A program made the translations under genes and the position numbers. Shown piece after piece: positions 17,961 to 25,768 of a stretch of DNA of 64,000 nt. The notes beneath the pieces were generated by a model. The model saw only the letters and a list, made by a program, of their open reading frames with translations. It was not told the origin of the DNA and did not search any database. Each line of letters starts with the position of its first letter. Within the stretch, counting starts at the first letter, position 1. The DNA comes from Kumtagia sp963839725 (GTDB lineage Bacteria > Pseudomonadota > Alphaproteobacteria > Rhizobiales > Rhizobiaceae): the NCBI GenBank assembly GCA_963839725.1, contig CAWIWT010000001.1:124001-188000 (forward strand). The letters run 5' to 3'.

Positions 17961-19244
17961 ATGAAAAAGAGCCTAATCGGCATCAACCGCCGCAGCACGC
18001 TGAAGGGCATAGCGGCGTCCGCCGGCCTCCTCGCGGCGCCTGGTTTCGTCCGCTACAGCCAGGCGCAAAGCGCGGCGCCCATCAAGATTGGCTTCCAGTC
18101 GCACCGCACTGGCATCGGCGCCGCATATGGCCGCTGGTACGAGAAGACCACCGCCGCCGCGGTCAAGCTGATCAACGACGCGGGCGGCATCAATGGCCGT
18201 CAGGTCGAAGTGATCATCGAGGACGACGGCACCGATCCGGCGCGCGGCGCCGAAGTGGTCGCGAAATTCGCAACGCAGCACAAGGTGGATGTCGCCTACG
18301 GTACGCTGTTTTCACATGTGGTGATCGGCTCGGCCCCTGCTGCGGGCGAAGCGAAGCTGCCTTACTTCGTCGTCAGCGAGGGTCACCATGTCGCGTCGAC
18401 GAAACTCAACCGCTACGTCTTCCAGCCGGGCATCACCGATGTGAAAAGCCAGATCCAGGCCATGGCGCCATGGATCGCGGCCAATGCCGGCAAGAAGGTC
18501 ACGCAGATATTCCCGGATTTCGCTTTCGGTTACGACCATCGAGACTATCTGCCGCCGGCGTTGAAGGCTCAGGGAGCCGAAGTCGTCACGCAGATCGCCA
18601 TCCCGCCGACGGAGAGCTCCTTCACCAAGTATTTCCCGCAGATCCCAGCTGGAACCGACGTGATCTACCACGTCATGGTCGGGCCGGCGGTGCTGACCTT
18701 CGTCAAGGAACTCGGCGAGTTCTACGGCTCGAACCGCCCTCAACTGTTCGGCTTCATGGATTCTCTGGAGGCCGTCGACATCAACAGCCCTGGCCTGGAA
18801 TTCCTTGACGGCAGCCATTTCTGGGAGGGCTCGCCCCGCTATTCCCAGGAAAATGACTCGGACGCGCAAAAGGCCTATAGGGCCGCCGTCGGCATCGACG
18901 ACAATGGCGCGGCCGTCGGCGATCCGAAGGATGTCTCGACCGCATCGCATATGTTCGGCTGCTGGGAGACGCTCTATGTCATCAAGAAGGCGATGGAGGA
19001 TTCCGGCTACAAGGGGCCGGAGGACAAGGCCAAGCTGATCGAGGCGACAGAGGCGCTCACCACTTTCGCTGACGGTCCGGAGCATCCGCAGGGCGACAAG
19101 ACCTTCAACGGCAAGATCCACCAATGCTTCGGCCACCAGAACATCTCGAAGGTCGAAGGCGGCAAGCTCAAGGTCGTGCACCGCACCTCGATCGAGGACG
19201 GTCTCTACGAACCTGAAGGCGACTACACCACACAGCCGCTTTGA
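17961..19244 (+). CDS. ABC transporter substrate-binding protein, branched-chain amino acid (LivK) type, Tat signal
   Basis: Periplasmic receptor of the leucine-binding-protein class. The 427-residue product has a twin-arginine signal (NRRSTLKGIAASAGLLAAPG), suggesting export in folded form, then two lobes with IKIGFQSHRTGIGAAYG and EVIIEDDGTDPARGAEV. ATG 17961 follows AGGGAAAC. The permease and ATPase genes follow only after a toxin-antitoxin pair, a strange split. The ligand may be an amide, urea-like compound or aromatic acid rather than leucine; sequence alone cannot say. Confidence 0.88.
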   Translation: MKKSLIGINRRSTLKGIAASAGLLAAPGFVRYSQAQSAAPIKIGFQSHRTGIGAAYGRWYEKTTAAAVKLINDAGGINGRQVEVIIEDDGTDPARGAEVVAKFATQHKVDVAYGTLFSHVVIGSAPAAGEAKLPYFVVSEGHHVASTKLNRYVFQPGITDVKSQIQAMAPWIAANAGKKVTQIFPDFAFGYDHRDYLPPALKAQGAEVVTQIAIPPTESSFTKYFPQIPAGTDVIYHVMVGPAVLTFVKELGEFYGSNRPQLFGFMDSLEAVDINSPGLEFLDGSHFWEGSPRYSQENDSDAQKAYRAAVGIDDNGAAVGDPKDVSTASHMFGCWETLYVIKKAMEDSGYKGPEDKAKLIEATEALTTFADGPEHPQGDKTFNGKIHQCFGHQNISKVEGGKLKVVHRTSIEDGLYEPEGDYTTQPL

Positions 19245-19263
19245 CGCGTGGTGCAGGTTGGTG

Positions 19264-19303
19264 AAAAGGTAATGACATGGTATATACCTTGTCATTACCT
19301 TTT
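19264..19303. promoter_or_regulatory. 40-bp near-perfect dyad: operator of the toxin-antitoxin pair
   Basis: AAAAGGTAATGACA (19264-19277) is exactly mirrored by TGTCATTACCTTTT (19290-19303), with GGTATATACC, itself a palindrome, in the centre (19279-19288). Only one base pair of the 40-base dyad mismatches. It ends 12 bases before the antitoxin ATG. Ribbon-helix-helix antitoxins typically bind such sites and repress their own operon; TATATAC may serve as the -10. Confidence 0.75.
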
Positions 19304-19315
19304 GGGGATATCGTC

Positions 19316-19612
19316 ATGTCCAAGGAAGCTGTGTTTACTATGAAGTTGGAAACCGAGCTGCGCGACGCCTTCATGGCGGACGCAGCAGAGCTCGATCGCC
19401 CGGCGTCCCAAATCGTCCGCGAGCTGATGAAGGATTACCTCAGCAAGCGTGAGGAGGAAAAGCGCGGCTACGACGAGTTTGTGCGTCGGAAGGTCGAGCG
19501 CTCAAGGAAGTCGATTGACGAAGGCAAGTTTTATACCCAGGAAGAAGTAGAGGCACACATCGATGCCTTGTTCGATGAGCTTGAGCGCAGGAATCAGAAG
19601 GAGCGTGGGTGA
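19316..19612 (+). CDS. Ribbon-helix-helix antitoxin (CopG/ParD-like)
   Basis: The 98-residue protein begins MSKEAVFTMKLETELRDAF, a beta-strand plus helix typical of ribbon-helix-helix repressors, followed by a charged, helical C-terminus that would wrap the toxin. ATG 19316 is preferred over the in-frame ATG at 19277, which lies within the operator. The stop overlaps the toxin GTG (GTGA). It likely neutralises the toxin and represses the operon through the dyad just upstream. Confidence 0.8.
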   Translation: MSKEAVFTMKLETELRDAFMADAAELDRPASQIVRELMKDYLSKREEEKRGYDEFVRRKVERSRKSIDEGKFYTQEEVEAHIDALFDELERRNQKERG

Positions 19613-19902
19613 AAGTTCATTGGTCTCCCGAGGCCAGGCGAGACCTTGCTGAAATCGTAGCATTCATATGGCATGACAATCGGGTGGCTGCCAAACGCAT
19701 GCGCGAGGTGTTCATGGCATCATCGGCGCGTCTGGCAAAGACGCCGTTTCTCGGGCGGCCCGGAGCGCAGCCGGATACGCGTGAACTTATCCCTCATCCC
19801 TCCTATCGGATGGTCTATGAGGTGCGCGCCGACGTGGTATGGGTCGTTGCCCTGTTTCATACCTCCAGGCAATGGCCACCCGTGCGCGAGGGCGCGCTCT
19901 GA
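19609..19902 (+). CDS. ParE/RelE-family toxin
   Basis: A 97-residue toxin of the RelE/ParE fold: MKVHWSPEARRDLAEIVAFI start, the RELIPHPSYRMVYEV beta-hairpin, and C-terminal VVWVVALFHTSRQWP, matching ParE-type consensus. ParE toxins poison DNA gyrase; RelE relatives cut mRNA. The sequence resembles ParE more. It starts at GTG 19609, overlapping the antitoxin, and its TGA directly abuts the permease ATG at 19903, so the toxin and permease may be translationally coupled. Confidence 0.85.
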   Translation: MKVHWSPEARRDLAEIVAFIWHDNRVAAKRMREVFMASSARLAKTPFLGRPGAQPDTRELIPHPSYRMVYEVRADVVWVVALFHTSRQWPPVREGAL

Positions 19903-20784
19903 ATGTCCTTCGGTCCCCACCTCTTGTTGGCTACGCTTGAAGGCCTCGTCAATTCGGCGGTTCTGGCGCTGACGGCGCTCGGCCTGTCGCTGGTGTTCGG
20001 CGTCATGCGCGTGGTCAACGTCGCGCATGGCGAGTTCTACATGCTCGGCGCGGTGCTGGCCTGGTGGGTTGCTTCGCTGGTCACGGGTCATCCGGCGCTC
20101 GGATTTCTCGCTGCATTGCTTGTCGCCCCCTTGATAGTCGGTGCAATCGCGCTGGTTTCCGAGCGGTTGGTGCTGCGAAGGCTCGACTACAATCCGGAAT
20201 CCACCATCGTCGCCACCATCGGCCTGCTCTACATCCTGCAGCAGCTGGCGCTGACCTTTTACGGGCCGGAGGCGCGGCCGGTCGAAGCGCCGTTTAATTA
20301 TCGCATCCTGCTGCCGTGGTTCGGCTATTCCGGGTACAAGCTGTCCGTGATTGCCGCCTCGACGGTGCTGCTTCTCTCCACCTGGTTCGTGCTGACCAAG
20401 ACACGCATCGGCCTCATCATGCGCGCCACGCAGTACGACAGCGAGACGGCGCAGGCCTTCGGCATCCCGGTCGATCGAGTGTACGCTGGGGTATTCGCAT
20501 TGGGTGCCATGCTGGCCGCGGTCGCCGCCGTGTTGATCGTGCCGATCAGCCAGGCACACTATCTGATGGGCCGCGATCCGCTTTTGTTGTCGTTCATCGT
20601 GGTCATCATCGGCGGCCTTGGTTCGCTGCGTGGCACGGTCGTCGCTGCGATCATCATCGGCCTTGGCGACGGCATCATCTCGGTGTTCTTTTCGCCGACG
20701 CTGGCAAAGATCATCGCGACACTCGTGGTCGCCATGGTGCTGGTGTTCCGGCCGCAGGGTCTGTTCGGGACGACAGCGCGATGA
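19903..20784 (+). CDS. livH: Branched-chain amino acid-type ABC permease LivH
   Basis: Inner-membrane permease of the HAAT family. The 293-residue product is almost wholly hydrophobic with about eight membrane segments and has the typical ALGLSLVFGVMRVVNVAHGEFYMLGA region and the EAA-like loop around GIPVDRVYAGVFALG. ATG 19903 abuts the toxin stop; the TGA overlaps the next ATG (ATGA). Confidence 0.92.
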   Translation: MSFGPHLLLATLEGLVNSAVLALTALGLSLVFGVMRVVNVAHGEFYMLGAVLAWWVASLVTGHPALGFLAALLVAPLIVGAIALVSERLVLRRLDYNPESTIVATIGLLYILQQLALTFYGPEARPVEAPFNYRILLPWFGYSGYKLSVIAASTVLLLSTWFVLTKTRIGLIMRATQYDSETAQAFGIPVDRVYAGVFALGAMLAAVAAVLIVPISQAHYLMGRDPLLLSFIVVIIGGLGSLRGTVVAAIIIGLGDGIISVFFSPTLAKIIATLVVAMVLVFRPQGLFGTTAR

Positions 20785-21752
20785 ACGCTTCGCCGGCACC
20801 GCCATACCTGTTGCATGCGGCGGTGATCGCGATCCTCTTCGCTCTCAACTTCACACTGCCGGACTATCACCACGGCGTGCTGGCGCGCGTGATGGTGCTG
20901 GCGGTATTCGCAATGGGCTACAATCTGCTGTTCGGCTACACCGGCCTGCTCAGCCTCGGCCACGCCATGTTCTTCTCCGCCGGGCTCTATGGCGCCGGCA
21001 TGGTGATGGTGCATCTTGGTTGGGGTGTCGTCGCCGCGTTCGCCTCCGGCATCGCGCTGGGTGTTGTCGTTTCGGTGGTCATCGGATTCCTGGCGCTGCG
21101 CACCACCGGCGTTGCCTTCATGATCGTCACCATGATGTTCGCGCAGGTTTTCTATCTCTTGACTTTCTATCTCGGCGCCTGGACGCGCGGAGACGAAGGC
21201 CTGGTGATCCCGCAGGCCGCGCGCCAGCTTTTTGGCCTTGACCTGACCAATCCCTACGTGCGCTACATGACGGCGCTGATCCTGTTCGCGATTGTGCTTC
21301 TGGCGACGCTGGCGATCGTGCGCGCGCCGTTTGGTCGGGTGCTGGTCGCCATCCGTGAGAACGAGGAGCGCACCCGCATGCTCGGCTTCGACGCCTTCGC
21401 CAACAAGCTCGCGGCCGTGGCGACCTCGGGCGTCATCTGCGCGGCGGCGGGCGCTGCCTATGCCATCTTGTTCGGCTATGTCGGAGCCACCTTCGCCTCG
21501 GTGCAGTATTCGATCCTGCCGCTGCTATGGGTGCTGCTCGGCGGATCGGCGACCACGCTCGGCCCGTTCATAGGCACTCTCGCCATGTACTATTTGATCG
21601 ATGGCTCCAGCGATCTGCTGAAAGCCTGGCTGCCCGGCTGGAACGTCAGCTATCTCGGCATCGTCGGCGCAGCGCTCGTTCTGCTGATCCTGTTTTTCCC
21701 GAAGGGAATTCTGGGCACTGTCCGCGAGCGCTGGGTGCGGTGGCTGCCATGA
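20781..21752 (+). CDS. livM: Branched-chain amino acid-type ABC permease LivM
   Basis: Second permease of the importer, 323 residues, with the LivM signature GYTGLLSLGHAMFFSAGLY and about ten membrane segments; RAPFGRVLVAIRENEERTRMLG is the coupling loop. ATG 20781 overlaps the livH stop by four bases, and its TGA overlaps the livG ATG. The frame is open far upstream of this start, but those residues are not membrane-like. Confidence 0.92.
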   Translation: MNASPAPPYLLHAAVIAILFALNFTLPDYHHGVLARVMVLAVFAMGYNLLFGYTGLLSLGHAMFFSAGLYGAGMVMVHLGWGVVAAFASGIALGVVVSVVIGFLALRTTGVAFMIVTMMFAQVFYLLTFYLGAWTRGDEGLVIPQAARQLFGLDLTNPYVRYMTALILFAIVLLATLAIVRAPFGRVLVAIRENEERTRMLGFDAFANKLAAVATSGVICAAAGAAYAILFGYVGATFASVQYSILPLLWVLLGGSATTLGPFIGTLAMYYLIDGSSDLLKAWLPGWNVSYLGIVGAALVLLILFFPKGILGTVRERWVRWLP

Positions 21753-22477
21753 CCGCACTGCTCACCACCAACAATTTGAGCAAATCCTTCGGCGGCCTGC
21801 ACGCTGTGCGAGATGTCGATTTCTCGCTGCAGGCAGGCGAGATACGCGCCGTGATCGGCCCGAACGGCGCAGGCAAGACCACCTTCGTCAGCCTGATCTG
21901 CGGGCGCATTCCGGCGACGAGAGGCGAGATCAGCTTCGACGGCCAGGATATCACGGCGATACCCGCGCATGAGCGGGTGCGCAAAGGCATCGCCTATACG
22001 TTTCAGATCACCAGCGTGTTCGCCAATCTCAGCGCCTACGACAATGTCGCGCTGCCGGTCGAGCGAGCGCTGTTCGACCGCCGCTGGTCGGGAAAGCTGC
22101 GCGAGGGCGTCATGTCCGCGCTTGCGCGTACCGGGCTGGCGGACCGCGCCGGGGAAACCGCCGGCTCGCTCTCCTATGGTCATCAGCGGCTGCTGGAAGT
22201 GGCGATGGGGTTGGCGCTGAAGCCGCGCCTGCTCATCCTCGACGAGCCGACGCAAGGCCTGTCCGATGGCGAGATCGTGCGCTTCATCGAACTGGTGCGC
22301 GAAATTGCGCGGGACGCCACCGTCATGCTGATCGAGCACAATATGCAGGTGGTGATGGCGCTCGCCGACCGCATAACGGTGCTGAATGCCGGCAAGGTTT
22401 TGGCGGAAGGTGCGCCGGAGGACATACGCGCCAACGCGGACGTGCAGGCAGCCTATCTGGGGGTGGAGGCGCAATGA
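21749..22477 (+). CDS. livG: ABC transporter ATPase LivG
   Basis: One of two ATPases of the importer. The 242-residue product has Walker A GPNGAGKTT, LivG-type TFQITSVFANLSAYDNV, signature LSYGHQRLLEVAMGL, and Walker B LLILDEPTQGL. ATG 21749 overlaps livM by four bases. A palindromic repeat separates it from livF. Confidence 0.93.
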   Translation: MTALLTTNNLSKSFGGLHAVRDVDFSLQAGEIRAVIGPNGAGKTTFVSLICGRIPATRGEISFDGQDITAIPAHERVRKGIAYTFQITSVFANLSAYDNVALPVERALFDRRWSGKLREGVMSALARTGLADRAGETAGSLSYGHQRLLEVAMGLALKPRLLILDEPTQGLSDGEIVRFIELVREIARDATVMLIEHNMQVVMALADRITVLNAGKVLAEGAPEDIRANADVQAAYLGVEAQ

Positions 22478-22489
22478 GGGCGACGGGCG

Positions 22490-22646
22490 CCTTACCCTCC
22501 CCCTTGTGCGGAGGGTCGATCCGCAACGCGGATCGGGGTGGGGGTCAAACTGAATTCTTCCGTTCAACACCCCCACCCCGGTTCACAAGCATCGCTTCGC
22601 TCAGCTTGCTCGCCGACCCTCCCCACAAGGGGGAGGGTAAAGGTGG
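22490..22646. repeat. Palindromic repeat between livG and livF
   Basis: TTACCCTCCCCCTTGTG at 22491 is mirrored by CACAAGGGGGAGGGTAA at 22625-22641, with CGATCCGCAACGCGGATCG hairpin and CACCCCCACCCCG/CGGGGTGGGGG arms inside. Its right tail (TAAAGGTGG) lies 6 bases before the livF start and resembles a ribosome-binding site. Confidence 0.8.
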
Positions 22647-22652
22647 TGCACC

Positions 22653-23360
22653 ATGACCCCCGCCCTGCAAATAACCGGTCTCGACTGCTTCTATGGCGAG
22701 GTGCAGGTGCTGCACGGACTATCTCTGGAGCTGGCGCGTGGCGAGGTCCATTGCCTGCTTGGCCGCAACGGCGCTGGCAAGACAACGACGCTGAAGGCGA
22801 TCATGGGGCTTGTGCCGGCGCGCGCCGGGACGATCATGCTGGGTGCTACCAACCTGACTGATTTGCCGGCGCATCAAGTCCCCAAGGCTGGTGTCGCCTA
22901 TGTGCCGCAGGGTCGGCGCTTGTTTGCCGAGATGACGGTGGCGGAAAACCTGGAGATCGGCCTGATGGCGCGCGGCAAGGACTCCGCCGCCCGCGAAGGC
23001 GTGCTCGAACTGTTCCCGCTACTTCGCGAGCGGCTCAAGCAGCGCTCCGGCACGCTGTCGGGCGGCGAGCAGCAAATGCTCGCCATGGCTCGCGCGCTGG
23101 CGCTGGAGCCGGATATTCTATTGCTGGACGAGCCGACCGAAGGGCTGATGCCGTCGATGATCGCCCGCATCCGGGATACGGTCGCGCGGCTGGGCGAGCG
23201 CGGCGTGTCGACCATTCTCGTAGAGCAGCGCGTCGATGCCGTGCTGCCGGTCGCGAACCGGGTGACCTTTGTCGAAAACGGCCGTGCCCGCGAAACGGTC
23301 AGCGTCGACGCGGTCCGCGCCGATCCGGGCATGGTGAAGAAATATGTCGGGGTAGGGTGA
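22653..23360 (+). CDS. livF: ABC transporter ATPase LivF
   Basis: Second ATPase, 235 residues: Walker A GRNGAGKTT, YVPQGRRLFAEMTVAENL (LivF-specific), signature LSGGEQQMLAMARAL, Walker B ILLLDEPTEGL. ATG 22653 uses AAAGGTGG, which is part of the right end of the preceding repeat. It converges on pncA with six bases between the stops. Confidence 0.93.
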   Translation: MTPALQITGLDCFYGEVQVLHGLSLELARGEVHCLLGRNGAGKTTTLKAIMGLVPARAGTIMLGATNLTDLPAHQVPKAGVAYVPQGRRLFAEMTVAENLEIGLMARGKDSAAREGVLELFPLLRERLKQRSGTLSGGEQQMLAMARALALEPDILLLDEPTEGLMPSMIARIRDTVARLGERGVSTILVEQRVDAVLPVANRVTFVENGRARETVSVDAVRADPGMVKKYVGVG

Positions 23361-23366
23361 GTGGCC

Positions 23367-23960
23367 TTAAACCAACGTCACACCAGCTTCGCGCATGTTG
23401 CCCAGCATGATCTCCAGCGAGCCGCCAAGATCGATGGCGCGGGACGCGTCGAGCCGCACTGTCACGTCGAACCCCAGCTTTGCGGCGTCAAGCGCCGAAT
23501 AGGCGACGCAATAGTCCGTCGCCAGCCCGGCCAGCGTCAGCTTGCCGATACCGCGGTCGCGCAAATAACCGGCAAGCCCCGTTGGCGTCGTGCGGTCGTT
23601 CTCGAAGAAGGCGGAATAGCTGTCGATCGCGCTGCGAAAGCCTTTGCGCAGCACGAGCTCGGCCTTGGTCCATTCGAGCGCCGGATGGAACTCGGCGCCG
23701 GCCGAGCCCTGGATGCAATGATCCGGCCACAGAGTTTGGTGCCCGTATGGCATTTCAACCGTCTCGAAAGGCTGCTTGCCGCGATGGGTCGAGGCAAAGC
23801 TTGAATGGCCTGCCGGATGCCAGTCCTGCGTCAGTACGACATGATCGAATTTCGCGATAAGGTCGTTTACCAGCGGAACGATTTCATGCCCGCCACCCAC
23901 TGCCAGCGCTCCGCCCGGGCAAAAATCGTTCTGAACATCGGTGACGACGAGCGCTTTCAT
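23367..23960 (-). CDS. pncA: Nicotinamidase PncA
   Basis: Converts nicotinamide to nicotinate and ammonia in NAD salvage. The 197-residue protein has the catalytic Asp in VVTDVQNDFCPGGALAV, the metal ligands of QDWHPAGHSSF, a lysine after ELVLRKG, and the nucleophile Cys in GLATDYCVAYSA. ATG 23960 is used; a GTG two codons earlier is also possible. It is third in a minus-strand series pncB, membrane protein, pncA, so nicotinate made here would be used by PncB. Confidence 0.95.
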   Translation of the reverse strand: MKALVVTDVQNDFCPGGALAVGGGHEIVPLVNDLIAKFDHVVLTQDWHPAGHSSFASTHRGKQPFETVEMPYGHQTLWPDHCIQGSAGAEFHPALEWTKAELVLRKGFRSAIDSYSAFFENDRTTPTGLAGYLRDRGIGKLTLAGLATDYCVAYSALDAAKLGFDVTVRLDASRAIDLGGSLEIMLGNMREAGVTLV

Positions 23961-24048
23961 GACCACTCCGCTGCAGGCCTGTCTGGAAACGAACGTCCGA
24001 TAGATCGATGCAGTGCGTCAAGCCCGTCGATGATGGATTCGGCACTGC

Positions 24049-25698
24049 CTATCCAGCCGTGGGCGTTGACAGCAGCCAAAGGCCAAACACCGTGTAGGCG
24101 ATCATCAGGATCGTCAGCGGCAATTCGGCGGGCAGTGAACGGCTGCCGTTCAAGCGAAAGCTCAACCCATGGGCGATGACTACCGCCAGAACGTGTCCGC
24201 CGATGATGGCGAGCGCTTGGCAATTCCAGATTATCCAGGCCCTGTCGAAACCCATCACCATGCCCGCCCCGACCTGCCAATGGGCCGTGCCGAAAAGGTT
24301 CCAGCCAAGGCCGAATGGGTCGGACAGCGCCACTAGAGCATACTGGCCATTGACCAGCAGCGCCGTGAGGTAGTGCGAAAAATGATAGGCGAGTGCGATC
24401 GGCACGATTGACCAGACGAGCTGGCCGGCGGCTCGGGTGAACGCGCTTCGCGCGGAAAGCGTCTGGCTGGCCGCGATGCAAAGCATGAAGACGCTGGCCA
24501 GTCCGCAGAACGTCAAAACGAGCCCGGCGCTGTTGATGCCTTGCATCGCCGATCGCCCCGGAAACTCAAGCGGATTGATGCCGTTCGAAGCAAGCCAGAG
24601 GAAGGTTTTGGAGAACCCGTCGAACGACACGGACGCCAGTGCCAGCAGCAGGAACAAAGTCCCGGAAAGCGGCAGCGGCGGTTCGCTCCAAAGTTTCGCG
24701 CCAGGCAGGCAGATGCTGACCTGCTGTTGCTGGTTCACCGCTTGCCGGCCGTCGAACACAGCAAAGCGAGACACCATGCGAAGGAACACTGACAGGAACT
24801 CTCCTTGCCGCGACCAGGTGTCGTAGCCGACGAAGAGCATCGCAATGAAACTGAAGAGCCAGTAGCCGGCAATGACGAGCGCGAGGCGGTAAGGATCGTC
24901 GGGCGCGAGGTCGATCAGCTCAAACCAGGCAAAGGCCGCGAAAAGGAAGAGCGCGGGCCAATAGCCAAGCTTTTGTGGGGATGGGATGGAGATGCCGGGC
25001 TCGGTTGCATGCTCGATACCCCCTCCCCTAACCTTGCCGGGGCGAGCCACGCGCCTCTCCCGTCCTGCGGACCCCCACGGGGATGGGGACTTTTCTTTGC
25101 CCTCAGCGCTGGTAGCGACTGGGGCGGAAGCCGCGCGACCTGATCGCCCTCCCCCGTGAGGGGAGGGGTTAGGGGTGGGGGTAATTCCATGTGCCCGGTG
25201 ACGCTCCGAGATGAGCATATTGGCCAAACGAACCGGCCCATACCATGGATTGAGCCAGCCCCAGAGATTGCCGAACACGCCTTGAACGAGTGTCAGGCCG
25301 ATCCAGATCAGAGTCCAGAACGTCAGTGGCAGCGGATTGGACAGCGGATCCCGGCTGCCGAAAATGCCGGCGGCAGTCAGCGCCGTCATAATGAGGAATG
25401 CGGCAAGGCTCGTCCAAAGCCGTGCGCTGGTTGGTACAGCGAACAGTGGCAGCCTCCATGCCGCCAGCCTTTCCAAGTGTTGCTGCGGCAGAAAGAACAA
25501 CGCGAGGAAGCTCGCCAGCACAGCCGCTGCCCCGCCGATGAGGTAGTAGCCCGTCGGCAGCAGAAGAACGTATCCCCGCTCGGAAGCGTGGGCGAGCGCC
25601 GGGGTGGGGAGCAGCGTTGCGAGAGCCGTGACGGCGAGGGTGCTTAGGCGAACGGGGGAGAGGTGCCGAGCGCAGCGAGGCGGAGAGGGGGAGTTCAA
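24049..25698 (-). CDS. Integral membrane protein of unknown function with a repeat-derived loop and N-terminus
   Basis: About 550 residues with ten or more hydrophobic segments. It lies between pncB and pncA, suggesting a link to pyridine-nucleotide precursors, but I cannot name its role; it vaguely resembles large membrane proteins annotated as fenitrothion hydrolase. A loop encoded by 25002-25188 (PTPNPSPHGGG to KVRGGG) is a palindromic repeat read in frame. The N-terminus is also odd: the hydrophobic leader LSTLAVTALATLLPTPALAHA has no ATG of its own and continues upstream into a second repeat; start candidates are TTG 25698 or ATG 25749. Confidence 0.6.
   Translation of the reverse strand: MNSPSPPRCARHLSPVRLSTLAVTALATLLPTPALAHASERGYVLLLPTGYYLIGGAAAVLASFLALFFLPQQHLERLAAWRLPLFAVPTSARLWTSLAAFLIMTALTAAGIFGSRDPLSNPLPLTFWTLIWIGLTLVQGVFGNLWGWLNPWYGPVRLANMLISERHRAHGITPTPNPSPHGGGRSGRAASAPVATSAEGKEKSPSPWGSAGRERRVARPGKVRGGGIEHATEPGISIPSPQKLGYWPALFLFAAFAWFELIDLAPDDPYRLALVIAGYWLFSFIAMLFVGYDTWSRQGEFLSVFLRMVSRFAVFDGRQAVNQQQQVSICLPGAKLWSEPPLPLSGTLFLLLALASVSFDGFSKTFLWLASNGINPLEFPGRSAMQGINSAGLVLTFCGLASVFMLCIAASQTLSARSAFTRAAGQLVWSIVPIALAYHFSHYLTALLVNGQYALVALSDPFGLGWNLFGTAHWQVGAGMVMGFDRAWIIWNCQALAIIGGHVLAVVIAHGLSFRLNGSRSLPAELPLTILMIAYTVFGLWLLSTPTAG
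25000..25190. repeat. Palindromic repeat inside the membrane-protein gene
   Basis: CCCCTCCCCTAACCTTGCC (about 25020) is mirrored by GTGAGGGGAGGGGTTAGGGG at about 25156-25176, with GTCCTGCGGACCCCCACGGG in between. It is read through without a stop in the membrane-protein frame and adds about 63 residues. Confidence 0.8.
25652..25693. repeat. Single arm of the GGTGCCGAGCGCAGCGAGGC repeat
   Basis: Matches the right arm at 9228-9264. It covers codons for SPSPPRCARHLSP at the N-terminus of the membrane protein. Confidence 0.75.
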
Positions 25699-25768
25699 CC
25701 GATCGAATCCATACGGGATTGCCTCATGCCGTCGATGTCGGAACCCCACCTGCGGGACTTTGAGACTC

